From assembly GCA_032358255.1 (NCBI GenBank), contig JAULBX010005776.1, forward strand, positions 62,001 to 126,000: a DNA stretch of 64,000 nt. The letters run 5' to 3'. This DNA is from Heterotrichella gracilis. Lineage: Eukaryota; Sar; Xanthophyceae; Tribonematales; Xanthonemataceae. A program made the position numbers and the translations under genes. Below the pieces are notes generated by a model that worked only from the letters and a program-made list of their open reading frames with translations, was not told the origin of the DNA and made no database searches. This document shows positions 32,548 through 42,900 of the stretch, in pieces. The first letter of the stretch is position 1, and each line of letters opens with the position of its first letter.

Positions 32548-34249
32548 TTACACGCAGTAGTCAGCAGCATGCTTGAGGATGTTGTCAAACACTCGGCTGC
32601 CTGGCGCGTGCCACAGCACATCCAGCGCGTGGCGCTGAATAGCCCTGAGCTTGCTCTGGTGGCGCTCCGCCGGGAGGTCGAAGATGGCTTGTGCCTCACC
32701 CAAGGAGAAGTTGTGGGTCAGCTCATACACCATGCTGGGCCAGGAGACAATCCCCGGGAAAGGCAGGCCTTCCGCCCACAGATGCTCGCTGACTATAATG
32801 GGGATCCCGCCATACCGGATGACGTCATACAGCCTCGAGGTGGTTGGCAGGTCGCCGTGGATGACCCAGCCGCACCGGGAGTTGCGCAGGTGCGTGCTGT
32901 AGAACTTGTCGCTGTTGTGGAAGGTGCGGCAGCACACGCACTTGCCGGTGTTGAGGCACGTGGCCTCGTCGCACTCTGTGGGGAAGCTGAGGCATGCCCG
33001 GCTGTTCTCGTTGCTTGCAAAGAGGTAGGTAAACCTGTGTGTGGGGGGGTGTTGGATGTCAGACACAGCTGGATCTAGTGTCCCTTATAAGGGTTTACAA
33101 ACCCTACACCACACAATGTCAGTCCGGTTGGTGGAGGTGTGGGTGGGTGTGTGGGTGTACACATGTGGCGCCACCATGGGGGGTGGGTGGGTGGGTATTG
33201 ATCACAGCTGTATCAGGTGCCTCACCTCGAGCCTAGAGTGTATGTGTGTGGGGGAAAGAGGGGTGGCATAAAAAGCACAACTGGGGCATAAATGGTTTTA
33301 TGGGCTTGCCCACCCCCCCTTGCAACCTAGCCCATATGGATGCATCACAGGCGCCTGTGATGGGCCTAGGCCCACCTAGCTAGGAGCCCACGCACGCGGG
33401 TGCCCACAACGCTTGTGCATGCACAGCCTAGGAATAAGGGTGCAGGGTTTGAGGTTAGGGGCCGGAGGTGGAGGGGAGGCAAGGGGTGTGAGGGGGGTCA
33501 CGACACCTGTGCTTAGAGCCTTCGGCCTCCAAGCGCTTGCCAACAGCAATGCGGGTGAGGTAGTTGGAGTCGTAGTCAACCCGGCCCACAAAGAACACAT
33601 CGAACCGGCGCTCGTTGAAGGGGATAGCAGGCGGCATCTGCACGTCGGCGCTTTCTGCCACAAAGGGCGTCGCCACATAGCACCTCCCAAACGTGTTCTT
33701 GGCGTAGATGGACATCGCGCCTGTGGTGACCGAGTGCGCAACGACGAAGTTGGCTGCTACCGCCTTAAAAGCCTTCGGCTGGCGCACTGCATAGCTGATG
33801 AAGTCGAAGGTTATCATCAGATGGTCCCTCCCTTGGCTCCGTTGGTAGCTTGGCTCCTCCACCAGGGCGGTGATGGTCACTTGGAGCATTTGGGTGGGGG
33901 TGAGCCCGCTGCAGTTGCCCACCCGCTCCGCATACCCTATCAAGATAGGCACGATGAAGAAGACGATGGAGGGGTCGGTAGGGTCCCGAACGCGGTTGGG
34001 GTGCTGCAGCGCGGCCTCCACAAACCAAACAGGCGGTGAGACGCTGCCGTAGATGTACTTGTACCGTGGCATCTGAAAGCTGTGTTGGGCTGAGGCTGAG
34101 CAATTGCCGATCCAGTCGTATGCCGGCCCCTCGTACACGTAAAAGGGCACTGACAGTGCAAAGCAGAAGGTGGCAGTCACGATTAACAGCGCTACAACCG
34201 TGAACTGGTTGGCAACCCCTTTGGGGCCAAACCCTAACGGCAGGTACAT
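32548..34249 (-). CDS. Exostosin-family (GT47) glycosyltransferase
   Basis: Probable Golgi type II membrane glycosyltransferase. Exons 34249-33507 and 33034-32548, joined in phase, give 409 residues from the ATG at 34249. A single hydrophobic segment near residues 12-35 (FTVVALLIVTATFCFALSV) would anchor it. The exostosin domain follows, with RFDVFFVGRVD and NYLTRIAVGKRLEAEG before the intron and SRCGWVIHGDLPTTSRLYDV then IRYGGIPIIVSE after it. The last part matches the nucleotide-sugar binding end of GT47 proteins. Donor and acceptor sugars cannot be told. An acceptor-like CAAACAG lies on the minus strand just upstream and the frame stays open for 17 more codons, so an extra 5' exon is possible. 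It is in tandem behind the VTT gene, both on the minus strand. Confidence 0.83.
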
Positions 34250-35611
34250 GGTTCTTCGAATTCGCTTTTCAGCAAAGGAACGCACAGTACGTTCCTCCAC
34301 GCCTGTTTGTAAAATTAATGGGCGGTACGCAGGGGTTTAAGTCTATAGCAGAGGCTAACCACTAAGGGCTAAACCCTGGCGCCGCGATGCACAATGCATG
34401 CATGCATACGAAAAGCGGAAGATTAGAAGGATACAGTCTGGGACGACATGGTGCGTCACGGTGTGACACGAGGCTGGTATGGTTGAAGCTGCGGTGAGGT
34501 TTTCATGTGTATTTCTGTTTCGTTCTGTGGATCTGCTGCAGAGGTCATTCCGTGCACACTCGACTGACCCCATTGACAGGGTGTGAGCCAAAGAGTGCCT
34601 AGCAAAGTGGAGGCAACCCACCCTGCACACTCTGTCAGAACAAAGCAACCCAAACTTTGGACAGAAGCGTGAACTTCGAAGCCGCCAATAGTACGAGTGC
34701 AGTACTCTGTCGTTTGCCACTGGCCATTGCCACTGTACACACGTGCCCCCCCCCACGGGTGCCAGGGCCCAGGGCTTGTGGGCGCCAGCAGGAGTGAAGG
34801 GCTGAGGAGTTTACTCGAGTGGTGGACGCTGTGCATGTCGGTTCCTTTCACTGACTCAACACAGCGTGCGCACCGATGACCAGGGTGAGGCTTAAAGGTG
34901 GCACTGCCTCCAGGCCCTCAGCGTGTTACACAAGAGGTCGAGCCCATTCCCTTTAAAAGTACAGTAAGCACCACAAACCGACTCTAGCTTTAGGCTCAGT
35001 GACTTTTGGGGTTCAAAGAAGTACAAAGCCAAAGGCACGAAAACCGAGTGTGAGCTTGTTTGCAGTTTTGCTACAAGCGCGCACATTCCTAGACACGGCC
35101 TGCTTCTGGGACAAGCTTGTGGTTACACGGAAGTCAACCTGAATACGGTACACCTAATCTCTGGCACGGGGTGGGTGACAGGCAGTGAGAGCGCCAGCTG
35201 CGCAACCAACATGATGGCTAGCTGCGCAACCAATGAGAGCGCCAGCTGCGCAACCAACATGATGGCTAGCTGCGCAACCAATGATGGCTAGGTGCGCAAC
35301 CAAATAAGGCTAGCTGCGCAACCAACACTGCGTGGCACAAGCGGTGCAGCTCGGCTGGGAGCAACTGTGGCAGGAGAACCCCCGCAGGCGTCGGACTCCC
35401 CCATAGTGGTTGGCATACTGCAGTCTTCCCACCCGCAGCTCGGCAATAGGCACCACAGCCCCTTTTCCCCTCAAACAACCAACTCGCTGCATGCCCCCCG
35501 CCGCCTGCGGCCTGCCCTTCGGCCCCCCAAACCACAGGCCCCACCCCTAACAAACCAATTTGACGCATGCCCGCAAACCCCGCCCTGGCAACACCCCAAT
35601 CCCACTGACCC
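34250..35611. other. Intergenic region, GT47 / VTT gene
   Basis: 1.36 kb between same-strand genes. A TTACA at 35123-35127 (TGTAA on the minus strand) may serve the VTT gene. The region holds a 48-bp tandem repeat. No coding exon was recognised. Confidence 0.5.
35186..35332. repeat. 48-bp perfect tandem duplication with 22-24 bp core
   Basis: 35186-35233 is repeated exactly at 35234-35281 and continues as shorter TGATGGCTAGGTGCGCAACC and AAGGCTAGCTGCGCAACCAA units to about 35324. The core GCTGCGCAACCAA occurs about six times. No CRISPR-like unique spacers are present. Confidence 0.93.
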
Positions 35612-35933
35612 CTAGTCCTCCGCCTCTTTCTCCTTCTTGTTGTCCCCCCCCTTCTGCAGCAGCGGCACCGAGTCGGGCTGCTCCCCCCCCTTGACAGAGT
35701 CGGGCGTCATGCTCCCCTTGGGCCCCCCCTCCCCGTCCGCCAGCGAGGGGTCTGTGGCCGCGCTGCTGCTGATTGCGCTGCGTGCGCCCCGGTGGCGGAT
35801 GTCCCCCTGGAGCAGCGGGTTGGCGGCAGAGCCAGCCCGGGATGAGGCGGCATCGGTCCCTGGGATTGCAAAAAGGAGTACAACAAAGAGTTAATAGGAC
35901 AGAATATGTCCCTGCGGGACGCGAATGGTACAC

Positions 35934-35965
<32 letters not shown>

Positions 35966-38827
35966 GTAATAGGACAGAAGTGTGGACTTCTGGCTGCAGC
36001 AGATACTCATAACTACTTCTTCCTATCAATCAGTGTGGATGTAGTGAAAAAGAAAGTACATTGTGGATATGAGATGTAGGTGACTCATGGATGCGCCCAC
36101 CATGATCAGGGTTTGGGGTTTGGGGTACCTGGAACGGACGCCGGGATGCCGCTTTCTAGCACAATTTCGGACAGCGGGCGTGCGGCGGTGTCCGAGCGGG
36201 CGGCTGATGGGAAGGAGCCCGGCCTGCCGTATGCTTCTTGAGCTAGGCGGATCTGTGCACAGGGGTGTGGTGGCGGATGGATTACCACATGCACAGGGCG
36301 TAGTGGCAAACGGCCACAGCGCATGGGTTGTGGCGGTGCATGCAAGATGAACTTGGGTTGGCGCGGTAATGGATGGACAATGCACATGTGTTGATGGTGG
36401 TGGATGGCCGATGCACAGGGTGGTGGTGGTGGTAGCGAATTGGGACAAGTGACATTCTGTGTGGAGGAACGAGCAGTGCATGCGTGTGGCGCTACAGGCC
36501 CATACCTTTTTGTCTGCAAAAGCGAGACAATCGCCCTGATGCGCACCAGCAGGTCGCCCTTGTCACCCTCCTAGTCACAACCTACACCCTCAGAACTTCC
36601 CTAAACCCTCAGGCCTCCGCCTACTGGTCCTGCGTCTGCCCCCTGTGCCCACCTGCGGGTCCTCCTTGTCTGCGCCCCCCCCCTCAGCCAGCTCCTGCAG
36701 GTTGCGCTCAGAGGCGCGGATGTGGCTCTCGGCGCGCCGCATGGCCCGCCTGCAGGCCGGGAAAGCAGTGTCGACCGTTTGATATAATTTCAAAGAACAT
36801 GACAGCGCCACTACCAGAAAAAGCGGCCCACATCTTTCCGCAGCATAAGTCTAAATTATTTTCATCATTACCGTATTTCTTCTTCAACCTGCTATTCCAT
36901 CGTTTTGTACCCACATCTCCCCTCCCTTGCGCGCACCTGACCAGCACCGTTGACCACACCGCCACCACCCCCACGATCAGCACCGACAGCCCCACCATGA
37001 GCCAGGTGGTGCGAGCGCTGAAGTGGCTGGCCTGGCCCGAGGCAATGGCGGCGATGTTGTCCGCCAGGGATCCCAGGTACACCATGATGATGCTGCTGGG
37101 GATGATGCCTGGGGAAGGGGACGGGGGGAAGTAAGGTCCTTGGAGTATTTGTTTGTTTATTTATCCTTTGGATAGGTGCACCAGAAAGCTGCCAGGCATG
37201 ATGCCTGTGAAAATGTTGTTTCTCATTTTTGAAGGACGGGAGGTGGGTACTCGTCATATGGATATTGACAGATGGGTACTCAGTTGTCGAAGGTGGGTGC
37301 AAGCAGGGAGCTGCGGAGATCACCCACAGGTTGATGTGTGTGGAGGGCTTCGTGATGAGGGTTTAGGGTTTGGGGGAGAGCCGCGCACCAATGGCGGAGG
37401 GCCCTCAAGAACAACCAGAAGCTGATGTGCGTGGTGGCCATGCATGGTGATAAGGGTTTAGGGTTTGGGTGGCGCTGCCCACCAATGGTGGACGCTCCCG
37501 AGAACATCCAGAAGTTGATGTGCGTGGTGGCCATGGTGATGTTGAGCACGTTCCATGGGATGAGGGGGCAGCAGCGCAGCAGCAGCAGCAGCTTCCAGCC
37601 CTCAAGCTGGATGGCTTTGTCGATGGCGTTCCACTTCTTCCATTTTGACGACAGCAGCGCCACCACCCAGTCCCCAACCAGGTACCTGGGGTGCGGTCAG
37701 AAATTAAATAGAAAACGACCAGGATGGCCCCCATGTTGTGTGACATAATTTGCAGGGATTGGAGGCGGGGACCAAGGAGTTGACGGCGAACCGCCTGGAA
37801 TAAAAATGGCCCAACATTGGCCAGCCACGTTTAAAAGCATGTAGCTAGCACAACTAGGCGCGCCTTTGGCACCACCACAGGGGGGTGCAGTGGTCCAAAA
37901 GGTTGCCCAATGTAGTGCATACCTTGCTAGTAGGAAGGCCAAGGCTTGGCCAATGGCGCCCCCCACCCACACGCACAAGAACCCTCTCCACACCCTGCAG
38001 CATGCAGCCGGTCAGCAGGGCAGCAACAGTCAACAGGGCTGACTTCCAGCAGCATTATGTACATAAGAAACAGCGCTATGTATCTACAGTGCAGGTCCAG
38101 AGCCAGATACTGTGCTAGGAGCGTACCCAAACACAAAGCCGGCTCCAAGCACGAGCACAAAGCCTGGCAGGAAGATGGCCTCATTGGCGCAGTACAGAAT
38201 GGTGAAGTACAAGCAGCCCATCCAGTTGTTCTGCTTCTCGAACCATTTCAAAATGTCGTCGAAAACGCTCACTCCCTGCAGGAAGGGTGTGTGTCCTTGT
38301 GAGGAATGTGCAGTGGCTCCATGGGTTGGGTCATGTTGTGTCATGGGTCCCAACTACAGGGCACAGGTTGTAACGTGATGATGGCAACTGCTTACCTGTG
38401 TGACCACCAAAAGGATGATGACGAGGACGACTAGGAGGATAGCTATCCGTTCCCAGTGGTTGACCACGAAAGTGAGGACCCGTTGTTGACGGTTTTTGGC
38501 CTGGCCTTTCTCACCAGGGGTCTGCAACACAGCACGGTGGGTTAGGCTGCCCTGTCCCCAGAAACAAACGCTTTTTAAACCTCCAGTTAGGTAAGTTAGA
38601 ACACGTACAGCTGTTTTGGGAACCATATCGGAGAGCTCCGTGCTGACTAGCCGCTCCTGGTCTGAAAGATAATTGTTGAGCAATGCCTTGTCACTGCTGT
38701 CGACGTCTACTTCTGCCAGCTGCACCTCGGTGTCTAGAGCGCCATGGGAGGCAGGGTACTGCCCAACTGCTGCACCGCTGCGGGTGAACGACGAGCTAGC
38801 CTCAAAGGCTTGCAGTGAATCATCCAT
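35612..38827 (-). CDS. VTT-domain (TVP38/TMEM64, SNARE-associated) membrane protein
   Basis: Polytopic membrane protein of the VTT/DedA-like family, whose eukaryotic members act in ER/Golgi or plastid membranes, some as lipid scramblases. Nine exons, minus strand: 38827-38609, 38521-38396, 38275-38127, 37994-37923, 37685-37483, 37108-36937, 36749-36653, 36252-36129 and 35859-35612; 469 residues, all phases agree. Residues 1-85 are soluble and acidic. A first membrane helix is ERIAILLVVLVIILLVVTQ. The VTT domain then runs about 115-330, with ANEAIFLPGFVLVLGAGFVF, GAIGQALAFLLARYLVGDWV, LLLLRCCPLIPWNVLNITMA and GIIPSSIIMVYLGSLAD. A further helix follows (TWLMVGLSVLIVGVVAVWST). The C-terminal ~140 residues form a basic then Ser/Asp-rich cytosolic tail ending KKEKEAED. 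The two last exons are the least certain because the tail is not conserved. Confidence 0.85.
35934..35964. repeat. ATT microsatellite
   Basis: About ten ATT units inside the last intron of the VTT gene. Confidence 0.95.
37318..37541 (-). repeat. Three copies of VTT exon 5 end
   Basis: The true exon end and donor (37481-37541) is copied at 37389-37452 (AGAAGCTGATGTGCGTGGTG) and, shorter, at 37324-37370. On the plus strand each copy's intron-facing flank is AGGGTTTAGGGTTTGG. Confidence 0.9.
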
Positions 38828-39947
38828 GCATGGGTCACCTCCACTTGCTCCAGCGGGGTGGGCCCATCCCAGCAGGCTAGTTCACTTGATATGGGCAATC
38901 AGGCAGCCCTAATCACAAGTAAACCAGCGTCAAGCTACCAAGGAAGCCTTCAGGAGTCAGTGACAAGCAGCCTTGGCTGATCATGGGGCTAACCAACACG
39001 GCGTTGCAAGTCAGCAAGGGGCGTTCCAATCGCGTGCTCGCAAGAGTGATGTCAACAAGCAGGGGCAAAGCATTTCCAACACCGTCACACAGTGCGCACT
39101 TCACCCAACAGCTTTTGAATGCGGTGCAAAAGTTGAAAAAAGCATGCAAAATACTGGCACCAAGGGGCGCATAATAACCCCAGTTCGTCAGCTGAGGATA
39201 ATATTGGTGTCTATTTCCTCCAATTTCCAACAGCTGATGCCACACACTAGTTGTTTTAAACACTGACGAGCTCCCTGATTAGTTTCAGGACGGGACAATC
39301 TCCCATTGTTGACGTGCAGCTGAGCCCAAGGCGACCTTCCATGGCACCAGCATCCCAGGGAGGGTGCCTACGCACCCCTCCACAGGCGGGCGATGCTGCC
39401 CCTGTCTGGCGTTGCGCTACACTTGGCCACCGGGCTTATAGCGTAAGCCCATCACAGCCCATTTGCAACATTCATAAGACCAGCCGGACCGGGTGCATAT
39501 ACCTGTGTACACCTTGATCCAGCCTCTCACACCGGGACCCACAAAGGGCCCGTTAGTTGAAGTCCCAACTGACACTTTCTGACACGCCACCACCAAGTTG
39601 GATGCCCCTCACAGCAACACAGCGCCGCTAAAACACGCCAACTAAAGCGGCCTTGTGCGTGCAGCGGAGTCGCATGCCCCTGGGTGTAAACCCTAAACCC
39701 CGAACCCTGAACCCTAAGCAGGCCAGCAGTGCAGCAACGAGAGTCATGTCCAGCGCTGGAAGACTACAATTAGCCCCGCTCAAGACCTAAAGTACTCCAA
39801 AAGGATGTACCCATAGGCCTGCACCCAGCATACGGGACAGATTACGGCGCTCAAGGTGTGTCAAACTGTGGTATACCCTAATGGCTGCCGACGACAACCC
39901 TAGCGGTAACCAAACCACGCCAGGCACGCGGACAAACCCATACCCTA
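38828..39947. other. Intergenic region, VTT gene / SRP72
   Basis: 1.1 kb carrying the VTT gene's promoter and the SRP72 3' UTR. A CCCTAAACCCCGAACCCTGA plus ACCCTAAG tract lies at 39689-39717. No exon was recognised. Confidence 0.5.
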
Positions 39948-42900
39948 TCACCTCCCCTTGCCCTTCTTCTTGCCCTTCCCCTGCTGGGGTGGTGGCTTCT
40001 TGGGCTGTGGGGGTGGCGCCTCCACCGGTGCCGCCATTTTGGTGCTGTCGAGTGATTCATCCACCTTGCCGGCACCCTGGCTGCCCTTGATGGGCTCCTG
40101 CAGGGCGAGGGGGGTACATAAGCACGGGGTGTAGATCTAGAGTTTAGGGTTTAGTGGTTGCCGAAAAGAAACCCGGCTGCCCTTGATGGGCTCCTGCTGG
40201 GCGAGGGGGGTACATGAGCATTAGGGTGTAGATCTAGAGTTTAGGGTTGATCATTTGACGACAAGAAACCTAACACCTGGCTGCCCTTGATGAGCTCCTG
40301 CTGGGCGAGGGGGGTTATCAGGCTGTGCAAAAGTTTTCGAGTTGAGGGTTTACATTAGAGTTTGACGCCAAGGAACCCTACAACCCGAAAAGTAGGGTCA
40401 GGGGTAGGGCAGCAAAAACCCCAAACCCTAAACCCTACGGAGCTGCGGAACGCGCACGGGCAACAGTGCAGCTCCTCATACTTTCCGATTTAGGCTTTGG
40501 GGTTCCTCAGCGCCACTCGAATACGCACATACAAACACCACCCCACCTCAAACCCCACCGCCCCATTCCAAACCCTGCAACCACACCCTGCCCCTTCCCT
40601 CCCCTTCTGCATTTCATCCAAGTAATCAGATGCAGCATTTCCTATTTCCCTCTTTCTGGAAGGGTTCTAGCCACCCACCTTGCCCTTGTTGCGCCTGTTC
40701 TTCTTCTTCCGGAAGTCGGACCGCTCGTGCTTGGGCAGCCAGCGCTCGGGGTCGGGCATGGGGTGCTGCGCCAGGGTGGCGGGGGTCACGCCCTGCGGCA
40801 GCCGAGGGTGGCGCTTGCGGCGCTTGCGGGCGCGGGGCTGCGCGGCGTCGTCGCCCGCCTCCGTATCGCGCTTGCGGCCCTCGTCGGGGCGGTACCGGCC
40901 GCGCCCCGTGGCGCCTGGGGGTGGGGGATACGATAGGTAAGTTGGAAATTTGTGCGTGCACTGGTCTAACTGCATGTCCTGCTTGCCACAGGGCTGCGCG
41001 GCATTGGGGCCCGTAGCATGCTTCTTCGCCCCACACTCCTATGCTCTCACCCTCCACACACTCTCGCCCCCACCAAGTTTCCCCAACAAAAGCTGCCCAT
41101 CTCCGCAGTGCACCCCAAGCCTCCATCTCCCCCATAACCCCCACCCCCCACCTGCCGGCATCTGCTCCAGCTTGTCCACATCCACCCCCCCAGCCAGCAC
41201 CAAGGGGGGAAGCCCCTCACCCAGGCTGCGCGCGGTGGGGGGGTCAAGCACCGCCGAGGCCAGCGCCAGGCGAGTCAGTACCTCCCCAGCGGCCGATGCT
41301 GACGTGTCACCCAGGGCGCGCAGCTGCTGGTAGTGGCTGGCTGCTGCCACCAGCCGCCCAGATTTGAGCTGGAGGCCTGGACGTGAGGGAGCGGGGGGGT
41401 GTAAAGGTGGGGAAGTGAGCGGTGAATAGAGATCTGGTTGATGTAATCATTCAATAAACTTTCGATAATGACGTTTCATCTGTTACGTTTTCTCAAGGGA
41501 AACGGCCTAGTGTCACAGTTAGAACGCAGCAGCAGTGTGTGTGTGTGTGTGTGTGGATGGTGTTGTGTTCCGAACAACGCCGCATCCTATTGCTGTGATG
41601 CGCTGCGAAATAGTATCCCATGCCGCATTTTACTTGCACCCAACTGTAGGCCAACGTCTGATGTAGGGTATTGCACCACCCACCCCACCCCCGCACCCCA
41701 CCTGCCAGCGCCTGCAGCAGCCACTGCAAAGCCGCATCCCTTGCCTTGCCATCCACATCCATGGCAGCCTCCCAGTAGCTGAAGGCAGACTCAAGCACAG
41801 CCACGGCTCCTGCAGAGAAAGGCGCAGGGGGGGTCAGGGGCAGGGTACATTACCCTAAGCAGCCCTGTAATGCTCCATGTATTTATTGCCACTTTTAAAT
41901 GAAATGTCACTAATTAACTCACATCTACAACAGCTGTCTACAAACGTAACTAGATGTACTGTAACTTTAAGTACATATTCAAGGCGTTTAACTCGACTCC
42001 CTCATTAACATAGGGTTCAACAACCCCCAACCCAACTCCTTCACCCCCCACCTGCTGTATCCCCCTGGCCATCCATCAACCCCACTCGCGTGGCGACCAC
42101 CGCCGGCGACTGCCGCAGCGCCTCATCCCCAATCCCCGCCAAAAGTTCCCCAGCCCCAGCCGCATCCCCATCATCCAGCGCCAGCTGCACGCGCACCAGC
42201 GCAGCGTCGGGGCCGGCCCCGGCTAGGGTTTTGTGCGCCTCGGCAGGGTTTCCCTCCCGCTGGAGCAGGCTGGCGGTGAGTATGGGGAGCTGGGGCGATG
42301 CGGGGTAGCGCGCTGTGAAGGCATCAATGACCTCCCTGTGGCAATGTCATCGTTGTTGTTATTATTTAACATTGATGGGGGGTAATGTTGTTTGAGTTGT
42401 TATTCTTTAACATTGACATGTATTCAGCCTGCTGGATGTAGGTGGCAGAGACATTCAAGCTCGCCCTGTGGCAATGTTGTTGTTCCCTATTGTTACTACT
42501 TCCTATGGCAGATTTCCAACGCTGTTATCCGTAGGTTTACTTGTCCCATTTCTAGTGAGTGCGGTATTGGCAAGTGAGGATTGCATTGTGCAATTTAGAA
42601 CTCCGCTGTCTATTGCAACACTGTTTCCCACTCACCTTGCCATCGCCAGCTTGTTTGCCAGAATGGCCATGCCCGCCAGATTAGCCAGCACCACTGACTT
42701 GTACTGGTCAGGCAGCCTGCTGTCAACCACCTTGGACAGCTGCGTGGAGGAGCCCTGCGGGGGGTGGGGGGTAGGTGGGAGGGAGGGAGGGAGGGGGGAA
42801 GGAAGGGCCCATACACTGCAGCCTGGCACACCCCAACGCGATGTGTCGATTTTGCCGATTTTTGAGGGGCCCTGCTCCAGGAGCTCAACGCTGGCTAACA

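Noticed and set aside
35186-35332. CRISPR-like repeat array
   Set aside because: The units are contiguous with no unique spacers, and the DNA is eukaryotic nuclear.
39689-40440. Telomere-like repeats as a sign of a chromosome end
   Set aside because: Tracts are short, degenerate and spread through the whole window inside genes, so this is interstitial sequence.
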